Shown: positions 7,853 to 20,618 of the stretch, in pieces | How positions within the stretch are numbered: the stretch's first letter is position 1 | Layout of the letters: every line of letters begins with the position of its first letter | From: Chrysogorgia sp. JL179-B06 | Lineage: Eukaryota; Cnidaria; Anthozoa; Scleralcyonacea; Chrysogorgiidae | Length of the DNA: 64,000 bases | Direction: 5' to 3' | NCBI GenBank assembly: GCA_035772405.1 | Contig: JAYKKM010000147.1 | Span: 3,988,501 to 4,052,500, forward strand | Notes under the pieces: model-generated | Seen by the model: only the letters and a program-made list of their open reading frames with translations | The model's database searches: none | Told to the model about the DNA's origin: nothing | Program-made: the position numbers and the translations under genes

Positions 7853-10204
7853 ACATGATGGCATCAGACATGAACTATATATAGCTATAACTATTTTAAC
7901 CCACATTTTATCTTGTATTTTAGTATAGTATAGTATATAGAATTTTATCTGTTTATATTACTTATTTTATTTTATCAGTTTAATTTAAATTTGTTTTTAA
8001 AATTATTTGTAATAGCTAAATACATTGACCCTTTTCAATAAAGTTTTTTCTTAAAACAATCATGTTTTTTTCCGAACATTGTTATTTGTTATGCTTATTT
8101 TGTTATGAACATTGTTATATGCATATTTCAATATGCATATTGTCGTACCGGCGAAATTTTACAAGAGGCTTATCACTGATTCCCAGAATGATGTTCAAAC
8201 ATGATGTTAGGGACCTCAAGATCGTTAAGATGATGGCGGTTAAAAAATAATAGAAATTTTGGCATCTAAAAGAAATCATGGTTGGTTGACTACCGTATTT
8301 TATTCTTGAAGCTTGTTTTATGACTTCCAAAACACTTCAATACTGTTAGTAAAACAATTGCAGTGTCTTTTTCTAAAGCAATCTTAATTAAGGAACAGCT
8401 CTCAACTCTCTGTGAGTTCATGACGTCCTGAAGATGTGACAATGCTCAGAGTTGCGTTGTAAACAGAACAACGACGGTGTCGAGAATACTCTTAGGACTA
8501 AAAGAATTATTCATTCTCTTTGTTTTGCAATGAATAATTATTTTGTTTTGAATGACGTCATCGTTGAGGTTATCGCGTGGAAGTGATGTAGGTTATTGAG
8601 AAAATCAGATGATTGGAGAATAATTATTTATGACACGACCATTTTTGCAAAAAAGTGCGCACACAATTAGGACAATTATATGCATATAATCGTCTCGGTC
8701 ATCTGCGATGCACTGTTTAAAAGGACTGGGACGATGTGGACGACTATATGAGAACCATCTATAACTAAAGACACCTTTATAGCTGAAGGTATTGTGTCGG
8801 CTATCACAATTATCATATTTATCGTAACATTATGTGTCTTTAATTGGGATTGAATCATGTTGAGAATATCATGGGAGTAATGGTATCAATTATATTTTTT
8901 AAATGTTTTAGAATAATGACCACTAACAACATATAGTTATTATTGGCATGTAGCTATAACTTGAAATTATAGAGATTCTTATTCATGCAAACTGGAAATT
9001 TCTGCAATGGCCGCTCTTTCATGTCAACCTATATTGTCTTATATAAGCAGACAAAACAAACTGTGAATTTGTAAAATGTTTTCATAGGTTTAACCAATTA
9101 AGATCCGGTGTTAAAATTGGTGTTAAGCTTCAGTTAATAGAACCTGACCAAATTGTTGATCAATGTAAGCACAATGGCTCTGATAAACAAAACAAGCAGT
9201 TTTACAACTATTAGTAGTTGTAAAAAAGTAGAGTGCTACGTTGACAGTGTTTTGGATATATAGCAAAGTGAAAAGGTGGTAAACTGCCAAGTGAAAAGGT
9301 GTTATCCTGCGATAACACGCGTTATTGTGTATCTGTAGGTCTTTGAATCTTCAACTGCATATAAGCGAAACCACAGTTGCCCAAGCTCGTTGTGTGGTAA
9401 TCTGTGTTTATATTGGAATTTATTCGATTTGTCAAAATTATAGGATATTTTCATCTATTATTTGCAGTTAATGAAATAATGTGTTGTTATATCTACCATA
9501 AGGTGTATGTGTGATCAATGTCTGTTCGGTAATATTTAGGACATTTACAGCGAAAATATAATGGCCATATATAACCATATATTAAATTTGTTAATATCGA
9601 AAAATTATACTAAGACTATTCAAACAAAATAAACATTTATAAATCTTGTTGTTCTACCTATACATGTTTATTGTATCGGTATGTTCGTCCTTGTAAAACT
9701 TGGCACCATTCTGTTCATTATACTTCAAACCCGTTTGTGATATGTAGGTTTGAAGTATAATGAACAGAATATAGCTATAAAGGATATCTATATATATGAA
9801 TTGAAAGGACTTCATGTGTGGCATGCTATGCACGAAGATGTTTAGCTAAAGCTTCGTGTATCACGGCATTCTATTTACAATCTGCCTGGAAATTCTTAAA
9901 TAAAATTATTTACAACTTATTTTAAACAGGCTACATTGCATGCAATTGTTAGGGTTTAGGAAGTTGTTTCCTCAAGGTTCTTTGACGTGATATGACGTCA
10001 TATGACGTCAGTAGAAACAAAACGCGAGTGCACAATAGCTTCAGCTGTAACACTATTTAGTATTAGTCTTTATTATACAGATGCAGAGTGTTTAAGAAAT
10101 ATGCAGTGACATATGTTCCATATCCTCACTAATGAAGATATCGATCACATGATTAAACATTTTCCCACCTTTTGCATTGAATCTATATTATAATAAAAAG
10201 AAAA

Positions 10205-10709
10205 TTACAAGGTGGCTTGAAGATATGAATTTTATGTTCTCGTAGTAAAAACAATATTTTACTCATTTGCTACGCTCATTCGTAAAATATTGTTTTCACC
10301 ACTCGAAGATAAAATTCATATCTTCGCACCACCGTGTAATATCGGGCTTCTAGTGATCAGGGCCACTGCCTCCCACCTCTGCGGCCAAGAGTTCGAATGC
10401 TGAGCTCGGACATTTGATCGCACGTGGAAAGAGTTGGTCAACACTCTGCTGAAAGTCGTGGGTTTTCTCCGGGTTCTCCCGTTTCCTCCCACAGGGAAGT
10501 TGTCAGGGCGGGTTACGATAAATAGTTAGGAAAACTAATGATGATAAAAACTGTAAACATAAATAGCTAGGGTTGATTGATTGGGGGTATTGGGTACTAG
10601 GTACTGAATGTCATAGAATAAATTGTCGATGTTGTAAAGCGCATTTGATCATATACACAATTGTTAATTTGCGCTATATTATAAATAGTAAACATTATTA
10701 TTATTATAT
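10205..10709 (+). mobile_element. Palindromic MITE plus SINE, unit 2
   Basis: The MITE is 10205-10339 and the SINE about 10344-10709. This SINE copy retains the box-A region (TAGTGATCAGGGCCACTGCC) missing from unit 1, which makes the tRNA-like head recognisable. Confidence 0.7.
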
Positions 10710-10815
10710 TTGATCTTGTTATCGGCCGTTATTCAGAATACCATCTCATAGACCTGTATGGATAAATTTGTATGATTCAATATCACCTCATTGAAAAGGC
10801 ATTAATGTTCTTTAA

Positions 10816-11340
10816 AGTGCCCCTGTGATCAAATTTTTGGTATCCCTAATTTTTACATATTTGTAAAGTGCATGGTGTTCTTACTTAACTTGCCAAATTT
10901 CAAGCAATTGCGAGCATGGGAAGTTGCCTTTTCATACTGTTTTTATACGAGATTATACGGCCGCCATTGCTCGAACATGTTCCGGACGCTTAGATTGCGA
11001 TTAGAGGAAGTGACGTCAAAGACGCAACACGTGGCTAGTTGTGTATGAATATAAAGATATACTTGGGGAAAACTTTCTATTGTAACTTGTCGTATAATTG
11101 CCATTAAGCTTTGTCACGTGTTGAGTCTCTGATGTCACAATTACAATCGCGGGCTCGTCTGGAACAAGTTTTGAGCAATTAATGGCGGACAAAATTTGGG
11201 CTTCTTTGGAAGTTAAATTTCTTGTGATAGAATGTTTGTTGTTCATTTTTTTGGCAAATGCGAACATTTATTAACCTAAAATGATATGTTCTTTAACAAA
11301 AAATGCCAGGAAACATGTGATATTTTGTCGCATTGGCACT
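10816..11340. mobile_element. TTAA MITE (532-bp family), unit 2
   Basis: Flanked by TTAA at 10812-10815 and 11341-11344. The right terminus reads CATTGGCACT, with two changes from the unit 1 terminus, shared with unit 4. Confidence 0.85.
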
Positions 11341-12409
11341 TTAACGAAATTGACGTAGCTTATGGTTGAAAACACACTTTCTTTTTGCTCATTTATCATA
11401 ATAACAAAATGTGAACAAAACGTCAAAAGGAAGCATCTAATATGGTAGCATATCTATCTGATATTTTCTTTTCAAAATATCCGAACCTGTATATAATTTA
11501 AGTTTCGCTCAGTCGACCACTTTAGCACTTATTTTGCTTATCAACCTGCTCTATAGGTGTGCGAACATTCTGTAGAGCAGTTTTACTACAAACTTATCGG
11601 CTTAAAACATCCTGATTACCTTAAACGAATGTTGCGCAGTAAATTAAATTTTCTATATATTTAAATTGATATGTTACTCAATGTAGAACAGTAGTTGTGA
11701 AAGGCGAAATGTTTTACGCCCCTGGAAGATAATTAGTCCCCCCGCGAAACGCCAAACTTTGGTAAAGGGAATGCATGGCCTCAGTCTTAATAGTTCCGTC
11801 TCAGCAAAATAATTTGGAAATTTTTACCTCAAACATGTCGAGTTAAAACATTAATTACACTAAACGTATGTTCCGGCAGTAATAAATTAAATTTTCTATA
11901 TTGCTCAATGTAGAAAAATAGTTGTGAATGGCGAAATGTGCAGTTACACACCTGGCAAAGCACACGAAGCGAGAAGTTCCCCCGCGTTTAATCAAAACGT
12001 CAAATTTTAATAAAAAGAATGCATGGCCTCAGCCTTAACAGTTCCGTCTCAACAAAATAATTTCGAATATTCAGCTGTAATTATAGGGTAACTAGATCGC
12101 TTGGTCCCTATATTTCTACAGTACACTTAGGTTTTAGAGGTTTTGTTTTTGGTATTTCACATAATAAAACCTGATGTTCAAAGTTTCAAACAATTAATAA
12201 GACGAGAAGACTCATAGTGTGCATCAAGATATATCTTTATTAAGCATTGAAAAGAGGTTGAATTTTTAACTATCGTGAGTATTGTTCAAAAAAGTTTATA
12301 AAAATTAATAATAAGTTTAATTAAATTATAAGATTGAATTGAAATCAACACTAGTTCTATAAATTAAAGTTCAAAAGTGATAAGAATATAGTCTGGATTA
12401 TAATACATC

Positions 12410-12832
12410 CTAACATCCAGTGGGTATGCAATCAAAATCATACGGTGCTTTTTTAAATTCGTCGCAATCTATTCCTCCATCTTCATTTATGTCCCCTTGT
12501 TTGAAAGTGTTTTGAAGCCCCGGTGCGTCCGTCTTCATTTCCAAGGTCTCTGCGAATTCTTCATGACTGATTTTGCCATTATTGTCCTTGTCATACTTGG
12601 CAAAGTCACACGGAAAGCCACCGTCGTCATTTTCGATTTCAGGCGCGACCGATCGTTTTCGCCCGCAAACTTGAGTTGTGTAACAATAACGCACTGTGAA
12701 ATATTGATAACGTCCACAACAGGGAACGTAAACGAAATGAAGAGAGAACCTGCAGACGCGGTAAGTGTGCGCCGCCTCCGAACTGCTGATTATCGCACCC
12801 AGTACCAGTAATGTGAATAGTGCTAGCTTCAT
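12410..12832 (-). CDS. Secreted Cys-rich peptide precursor with two EF-hands, copy 2
   Basis: 140 residues, differing from copy 1 by Tyr22His and Leu33Phe in the N-terminal peptide and Asp108Asn between the EF-hands. All nine non-signal Cys, the GRKR site and both calcium-binding loops are kept. The splice acceptor ends at 12845 and the minus-strand AATAAA is at 12236-12241. The two changes inside the peptide region make this, with copy 4, a distinct isoform. Confidence 0.82.
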   Translation of the reverse strand: MKLALFTLLVLGAIISSSEAAHTYRVCRFSLHFVYVPCCGRYQYFTVRYCYTTQVCGRKRSVAPEIENDDGGFPCDFAKYDKDNNGKISHEEFAETLEMKTDAPGLQNTFKQGDINEDGGIDCDEFKKAPYDFDCIPTGC

Positions 12833-13085
12833 ACTTCTTCTTTCCTGTATTGAAAAAGCAGGAAATAGATCATATAAATTCATAGTTTCATTAGCAGGTC
12901 AAACTGTTTAGTAAATTCATGTTCTTATATGTAAACCTGATTATACACACTGTAATCAAAGTATGAAAACAAGAAAGGTTTATATAGTAAACTGGCAAAA
13001 CGAAGCCTCAACAAGACACTAACGTTTAGAGCGAAGGCCCTTCAGCTTCGTTAGAGCATGGTTATTGTGCCCCTGTATTTTCAGA

Positions 13086-13359
13086 CTTTAAACTTTGTCA
13101 CTTCCATGGAGCTTTTATTTCCCAGCCCTCTTCAGTGCGTTTATATGAAAAATTTCCAACCCTCCTAGGCGAGATCTCGGGTTGACAATAGCGACATCTC
13201 GCTTAGGAGGGCTGATCGAGGGAGCGGAGATAAGACCCTGGCCCTCTTGTCATGTGCATGAACGCAAACAAATGTTTACTAGGAATTACGCTGAGACGTG
13301 GGATCTCGGTAAAGAGGGCTAGCCCGCGGGGATGGACCTCCTCCATTATAACAACCCCT
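13086..13359. mobile_element. Truncated intronic MITE, unit 2
   Basis: Only the right half of the 548 bp element seen in unit 1 remains, from the TTTGTCACTTCCATGGAGC segment to CCTCCTCCATTATAACAACC. A run of 14 G residues follows near 13394-13407, where unit 4 has 13 and unit 6 has 13. Confidence 0.65.
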
Positions 13360-14054
13360 ACGAGGGCCTTAGAGGATGGAGAAACCCTTGATCGGGGGGG
13401 GGGGGGGTCTAGGGGGTTATGTTATAGGATTAAATCTAGGCGAAGGACGTTAGGATTAGGTTTACGACTATAGGTTTATGATTAGGGTTACAATTAGGGT
13501 TAGGTTAGTATATATTCTAAGATTGTATATATTCTAACACTCGAAATTTTCCTTCACCATAAATCCTTAGAACATGCAGTTTAATCGAGTGAAATACCAA
13601 ATATTACTTGTATAGTTTGACATCTAAACGTTAGTGTATGTTTTTTCTATCGTTTAGTTATTTCCGATATTCGTCCGAAGATGAACATGTAGTAGGAAAA
13701 CAATGAAAAACAAATTTGAAGAAGTCTTTAGAAGTAAGGTTTATTGACGATTTTATTGAATCACAATTTTGTCGTTTGTGTATTAGGCGAAAATGTTTAG
13801 TTATTTTTTGTTCAGTGATGTAGAGTAGACATTGAATACATAATCAATAATTATTGTATACGCCGTTTTCACATCAGATAGCGAGAATTATCAAGGCCTC
13901 TTTTTATGTTACCCACTCTCTCGATAATTCGCATGGCATCATGTGAAAACCAAGTCCTACATGTGTGCAGTATGACAACTATATATATCCATGCATGTAA
14001 AACTCTGAGATAATTTGAGGAATGTTAACTGATAAGTTTAAAACATTTGACAAA

Positions 14055-14185
14055 ACTTACGTTCAACTGAAATAAGAATGCTGTGAGTAACTTTCAATTG
14101 TCTTGAGATGATAAACGTTGAGATGATAAACGTTGACAGGACTTGGCAGTTTGATTCCAGGTTCGCAAGGGACTTGCTTTTATAC
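14055..14185 (-). promoter_or_regulatory. TATA box, exon 1 and splice donor, copy 2
   Basis: TATA core at 14178-14184, donor GTAAGT at 14055-14060, exon 1 ending at 14061. The intron to the acceptor at 12845 is about 1.2 kb, 0.7 kb shorter than in copy 1, because of the truncated MITE. Confidence 0.68.
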
Positions 14186-17100
14186 TTTACAGTCCGTTCC
14201 TGGAAAACAATTAATTTCTTTGTATATTCAAATTAAAACTATGGGTGTGTTATGTTTCTCACTAAACAAAAATATTCGAAATTATTTTGTTGAGACGGAA
14301 CTATACTAAGCTGAGGCCATGCATTTATTTCTTTATCAAAGTTTGGCATTTTTATCAAACGCGGGGGAACTTCTCGACTTCCTGTGCTTTGCCAGGGTTT
14401 CGCCATTTACAACTATTTTTTCTACATTGAGCAATATAGAAAATTTAATTTATTACTGTTGGAACATTTAGTGTGATGCATGTTTTAAGTCGACATGTTT
14501 CAGGTAAAAACCGCCCTGAAACTATAGAGCAAGTTGATCAACAAAATAAGTGTCAAAGTGGTCGAGTGAACAGAACTTAAATTATTTCGGATATTTTGAG
14601 CAGTAAAGATCAGATAGATATGCTATAGCACAAGATGCTTTCGTTTGACATTTTTTCGAATAGGTATTATGATGAATATAAAGCAAAAGGAAATTGTGTT
14701 TTTAACCATAAACTACGTCAATTTCATCGAAGTACAATATCAATAATGTAGCTTGAACTATATATATATATGAGGCATTGATTATCTATAATTATTAAGT
14801 AGATATCTAAATTTCAATGCAAATAGTTATCCCATACAGATCTTTGAGATGGTATTTTGAGTAACGGCAGATAATAAGATCGAATATAGACTAATAGTAA
14901 ATAGTTATAGCCGATGCTTATTGTGCAAATAAACAAAACACGATTCATTAACAAAACACGATTGTCCTGTAACAGCACTCGCGTTTTTGGTTCTACTCAT
15001 GACATCATAATGACGTCAAAGAACCTTGAGCAGACAACTTCGAGAACCTTATTGAAAACAATTACATGCGATGTATAGCCTCTGTTTATAATAAATTGTA
15101 AGTAATTTTATTTAAGAATTTTCAAATAACACATGATAGCATCAGACATGAACTATATATATAGCTATAACTATTTTAACCCACATTTTCTCTTGTATTT
15201 TAGTATAATATAGTATAGTATAGTATATAGAATTTTATCTGTTTATATTACTTATTTTATTTTATTTAACTTAAATTGTGTTTTTAAAATTATTTGTAAT
15301 AGCTAAATACATTGACCCTTTTCAATAAAGTTTTTTCTTAAAACAATAAAGTTTTTTTTCGAACATTGTTATTTGTTATGTATATTTTGTTATGAACATT
15401 GTTATTTTGTTATGAACATTTCAATATGCATATTGTCGTACTGGCGAAATTTTACAAGAGGCTGAACAGTGCTTGCCAGAATGACGTTCAAACATGATGT
15501 TATAGGGACCATCAAGATCGTTAAGATGATGGCGGTTAAAAAATAATAGAAATTTTGGCATCTAAAAGAAGTCATGGTTAGTTGACTACGGTATTTTATT
15601 CTTGAAGCTTGTTTTATGACTTCCAAAACACTTCAATACTGTTAAAACAATTGCAGTGTCTTTTTCTAAAGCAATCTTAAGGAACAGCTCTCAACTCTCT
15701 GTGAGTTCACGTCGTCCTGAAGATGTGACAATGCTCAGAGTTGCTACTGTAAACAGAACGACGACGGTGTCGAGAATACTCTTAGGACTAAAATAATTAT
15801 TCATTCTCTTTGTTTTGCATGAATAATTATTTTGTTTTGAATGACGTCATCGTTAAGGTTATCGCGCTGGAACAACTTGGAAGTGATGTAGGTTTTTGAG
15901 AAAATCAGATGATTGGAAAATAATTATTTATGACACGACTATTTTTGCAAATAAGTGCGCACACAATTAGGACAATTATATGCATATAATCGTTTCGGTC
16001 ATCTGCGATGTACAGTTTAAAAGGACTGGGACGATGTGGACGACTATATGAGAACCATCCTTAATTAGCGAGTAACTAAAGACATCTTTATAGCTGAATG
16101 TATTGCGTCGGCTATCACAATTATCATTTATCGTAACATTATGTGTCTTTAATTGGGATTGAATCATGTTGAGAATATCATGGGAGTAATGGTATCAATT
16201 ATATTTTAAAAATGTTTTAGAATAATGACCACTAACAACCTATAGTTATTATTGGCATGTATAACTTGAAATTATAGAGATTCTTATTCATGCAAACTGT
16301 TTCTGCAATGGCCGCTCTTTCATGTCAACCTATATTGTCTTATATAAGCAGACAAAACAAACTGTGAATTTGTAAAATGTTTTCATAGGTTTAACCAATT
16401 GAGATGCGGTGTTAAAATTGGTGTTATTCAGTAAATAGAACCTGACCAAATTGTTGATCAATGTAAGCACACAAAACAAGCAGTCTAATAGTAGTAAAAA
16501 AGTAGAGTGCTACTTGGACAGTGTTTTGGATATATAGCAAAGTGAAAAGGTGGTAAACTGCCAAGTGAAAAGGTGTTATCCTGCGATAACACGCGTTATT
16601 GTGTATCTGTAGGTCTCTGAATCTTCAACTGCATAAGCGAAACCACAGTTGCCCAAGCTCGTTGTGTGGTAATCTGTGTTTATATTGGAATTTATTTGAT
16701 TTGTCAAAATTAGAGGATATTTTCATCTATTATTTGCATTTAATGAAATAATGCGTAGTTATATCTACCATAAAGTGTATGTGTGATCAGTGTCTGTTCT
16801 GTAATATTTAGGACATTTACAGCGAAAATATAATGGCAATATATAACCATATATTAAATTTGTTAATATCGAAAAATTATACTAAGACTATTCAACAAAA
16901 TAAACATTTATAAATCTTGTTGTTTTTCCTTGTAAAGCTTGGCACCATTCTGTTCATTATACTTCAAACCCGTTTGTGATATGTAGGTTTGAAGTATAAT
17001 GAACAGAATATAGCTATAGCATGCAATATAGCTTCATGTTTGCTATGCTATGCACGAAGATGTTTAGCTAAAGCTTCGTGTATCACGGCATGCTATTTAC

Positions 17101-17427
17101 AATCTGCATGGAAATTCCTAAATGAAATTATTTACAACGTATTTTAAATAGGCTACATTGCATGCAATTGTTAGGGTTTAGGAAGTTGTTTCCTCAAGGT
17201 TCTTTGACGTCATATATGACGTCATTGACGTCAGTAGAAACAAAACGCGATTGCACAATAGCTTCAGCTGTAACACTATTTAGTATTAGTCTTTATTATA
17301 TAGATGGGAGTGTTTTACTAAGAAATATGCAGTGACATATGTTCCATATCCTCACTAATGAAGATATCGATCACATGATTAAACATTTTCCCACCTTTTG
17401 CATTGAATCTATATAATAAAAAGAAAA

Positions 17428-17916
17428 TTACAAGGTGCATGGCTTGAAGATATGAATTTTATGTTCTCGTAGTAAAAACAATATTTTACACATTCGCTAC
17501 GCTCATTCGTAAAATATTATTTTCACCACTCGAAGATAAAATTCATATCTTCGCACCACCGTGTAATATCGGGCTTCTAGTCCCACCTCTGCGGCCAAGA
17601 GTTCGAATGCTGAGCTCGGACATTTGATCGCACGTGGAAAGAGTTGGTCAACACTCTTTCGAAAATCGTGGGTTTTCTCCGGTTCTCCGGTTTCCTCCCA
17701 CAGGGAAGTTGTCAGGGCGGGTTACGATAAATAGTTAGGAAAACTAATGATGATAAAAACTGTAAACATAAACAGCTAGGGTTGATTGATTCGGGGTATT
17801 GGGTACTAGGTACCGAATATCATAGAATAAATTATCGTGTTGTATAAAGCGCATTTGATCATATACACAATTGTTAATTTGCGCTATATAAATAGTAAAC
17901 ATTATTATTATTATAT
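17428..17916 (+). mobile_element. Palindromic MITE plus SINE, unit 3
   Basis: MITE 17428-17566; SINE about 17569-17916. The SINE has the same box-A deletion as unit 1 and one further lost G in the core (CTCCGGTTCTCCGG). Confidence 0.7.
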
Positions 17917-18030
17917 TTGATCTTGTTATCGGCCGTTATTCAGAATACCATCTCAAAGACCCGTATGGATAAATTTGTATGATTAAATATCACCTCATTG
18001 AAAAGGCATTTGAAATTTAATGTTCTTTAA

Positions 18031-18562
18031 AGTGCCCCTGTGATCAAATTTTTGGTATCCCTAATTTTTACATATTTGTAAAGTGCATGGTGTTCTTACT
18101 TAACTTGCCAAATTTCAAGCAATTGCGAGCATGGGAAGTTGCCTTTTCATACTGTTTTTATACGAGATTATACGGCCGCCATTACTCGAACATGTTCCGG
18201 ACGCTTAGATTGCGATTAGAGGAAGTGACGTCAAAGACGCAACACGTGGCTAGTTGTGTATGAATATAAAGATATACTTGGGGAAAACTTTCTATTGTAA
18301 CTTGTCGTATAATTGCCATTAAGCTTTGTCACGTGTTGAGTCTCTGACGTCACAATTACATACACTGCTGTGGAATCGCGGGCTCGTCTGGAACAAGTTT
18401 TGAGCAATGGCGGACAAAATTTGGGCTTCTTTGGAAGTTAAATTTCTTGTGATAGAATGTTTGTTGTTCATTTTTTTGGCAAATGCGAACATTTATTAAC
18501 CTAAAATGATGTTCTTTAACAAAAAGGCCAGGAAACATGTGATATTTTGTCGCAGGGGCACT
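18031..18562. mobile_element. TTAA MITE (532-bp family), unit 3
   Basis: Flanked by TTAA at 18027-18030 and 18563-18566; same length as in unit 1. Confidence 0.85.
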
Positions 18563-19608
18563 TTAACGAAATTGACGTATCTTTTTGCTCATTTATAATA
18601 ACAACAAAATGTGAACAAAACGTCAAAAGGAAGCATCTTATATGGTAGCATATCTATCTGATATTTTATTTTCAAAATATCCGAACCTGTAATTTAAGTT
18701 TCGCTCAGTCGACCACTTTAGCACTTATTTTGCTTATCAACCTGCTCTATAGGTGTGCGAACATTCTGTAGAGCAGTTTTACTACAAACTTATCGGCTTA
18801 AAACATCCTGATTACCTTAAACGAATGTTGCGCAGTAAATTAAATTTTCTATATATTTAAATTGATATATTACTCAATGTAGAACAATAGTTGTGAAAGG
18901 CGAAATGTTTTACGCCCCTGGAAGATAATTAGTCCCCCCGCGAAACGCCAAACTGTGGTAAAGGGAATGCATGGCCTCAGTCTTAATAGTTCCGTCTCAG
19001 CAAAATAATTTCGAAATTTTTACCTCAAACATGTCGAGTTAAAGCATTAATTACACTAAACGTATGTTCCGGCAGTAACAAATTAAATTTTCTATATTGC
19101 TCAATGTAGAAAAATAGTTGTGAATGGCGAAATGTGCATTTACACCCCTGGCAAAGCACAGGAAGCGAGAAGTTCCCCGCGTTTAATCAAAACATCAAAA
19201 CGTTTAATAAAAAGAATGCATGGCCTCAGCCTTAACAGTTCCGTCTCAACAAAATAATTTCGAATATTCAGCTGTAATTATAGGGTAACTAGATCGCTTG
19301 GTCACTATATTTCTACAGTACACTTAGGTTTTAGAGGTTTTGTTTTTGGTAATTCACATAATAAAAACTGATGTTCAAGGTTTCAAACAATTAATAAGAC
19401 GAGAAGACTCATAGTGTGCATCAAGATATATCTTTATTAAGCATTGAAAAGATGTTGAATTTTTAGCTATCGTGAGTATTGTTCAAAAAAGTTTATAAAA
19501 ATTAATAATGAGTTTAATTAAATTTAAGATTGAATTGAAATCAACATGACTAGTTCTATAAATTAAAGTTCAAAAGTGATAAGAATATAGTCTGGATTAT
19601 AATACATC

Positions 19609-20031
19609 CTAACATCCAGTGGGTATGCAATCAAAATCATACGGTGCTTTTTTAAACTCGTCGCAATCTATTCCTCCATCCTCGTTTATGTCCCCTTGTT
19701 TGAAAGTGTCTTGAAGCCCCGGTGCGTCCGTCTTCATTTCCAAGGTCTCTGCGAATTCTTCATGACTGATTGTGCCATTATTGTCCTTGTCATACTTGGC
19801 AAAGTCACACGGAAAGCCACCGTCGTCATTTTCGATTTCAGGCGCGACCGATCGTTTTCGCCCGCAAACTTGAGTTGTGTAACAATAACGCACTGTGAAA
19901 TATTGATAACGTCCACAACAGGGAACATAAACGAGATGAAGAGAGAACCTGCAGACGCGGTAAGTGTACGCCGCCTCCGAACTGCTGATTATCGCACCCA
20001 GTACCAGTAATGTGAATAGTGCTAGCTTCAT
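19609..20031 (-). CDS. Secreted Cys-rich peptide precursor with two EF-hands, copy 3
   Basis: 140 residues, identical to copy 1 except Lys87Thr at position 7 of the first EF-hand loop. That position ligates calcium through its backbone carbonyl, so binding need not be lost. Synonymous changes in the second EF-hand codons (CCTCGTTTATG on the plus strand) are shared with copy 5 and not with copy 1, a mark of gene conversion. AATAAA at 19433-19438. Confidence 0.82.
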   Translation of the reverse strand: MKLALFTLLVLGAIISSSEAAYTYRVCRFSLHLVYVPCCGRYQYFTVRYCYTTQVCGRKRSVAPEIENDDGGFPCDFAKYDKDNNGTISHEEFAETLEMKTDAPGLQDTFKQGDINEDGGIDCDEFKKAPYDFDCIPTGC

Positions 20032-20618
20032 ATTTCTTCTTTCCTGTATTGAAAAAGCAGGAAATAGATCATATAAATTCATAGTTTCATTAGCAGGTCA
20101 AACTGTTTAGTAAATTCATGTTCTTATATGTAAACCTGAACAGCATAGGCAGTGTGCTACCAAAGTATGAAAACAAGAAAGGTATATATAGTAAACTCCC
20201 AATGAGACACTAACGTTTAGAGCGAAGGCCCTTCATCTTCGTCAGAGCATGGTTATTGTGCTCCTTCATTTTCAGACATATTTGTAAAGATCATATCCTT
20301 ATTTCACCTGCTGAATTTACGAGCATGCATGGAAAGTTACCCTTTTCGACTGTCTTTATACAAGGTTATACGGCCACCATTATATACAAGCATGTTCTCA
20401 ACGGCTATATACGGCCACCATTAATCAAGATTAGAATGTTCTATACGTTTACAATACGTACCTAAAATGAACAGGTTTTGTGATTGGCTAATTAGAATAA
20501 AAGTGGTTAGGGTTAGGACATTGGTTTCCTTTTTTTGAAATTTCTTCATTGATTCTATTGTTTTATTGTTTTAATCAACCAATCACAAAACTTCTTCATA
20601 TATAGAAAGGTACGTCGC

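Larger units (their letters stand above)
1..8403. repeat. Tandem unit 1 (8.4 kb) with EF-hand peptide gene
   Basis: First of seven head-to-tail copies; the unit start is set arbitrarily at the AACTCTCTGTGAGTTCA motif, which recurs at 8404, 15693, 24088, 31376, 38793 and 46602. In order it holds: a non-coding stretch of about 1.2 kb with no convincing ORF; a perfect hairpin; the left arm of an inverted repeat (about 1426-3590) interrupted by a palindromic MITE, a SINE and a TTAA MITE; the peptide gene on the minus strand (about 3735-6350); the right arm (about 6472-7852) interrupted by a 505 bp TTAA MITE; and an AT-rich tail ending in a plus-strand CAATAAAG motif near 8035. It is almost identical to unit 3. 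Confidence 0.93.
8404..15692. repeat. Tandem unit 2 (7.3 kb)
   Basis: Same order as unit 1 but without the 505 bp MITE and with most of the left half of the intronic MITE missing. Arms run at about 9887-12075 and 14272-15130. It carries an insertion of about 40 bp near 9655-9690 (CTACCTATACATGTTTATTG) that units 4 and 6 share and units 1, 3, 5 and 7 lack. Nearly identical to unit 4. The first 1.2 kb and last 0.5 kb contain no convincing gene. Confidence 0.93.

Noticed and set aside
8115..8330. 71-codon minus-strand ORF with a hydrophobic stretch near unit ends
   Set aside because: A 3-base difference shifts or breaks it in other units, and its extent varies; not maintained as a protein.
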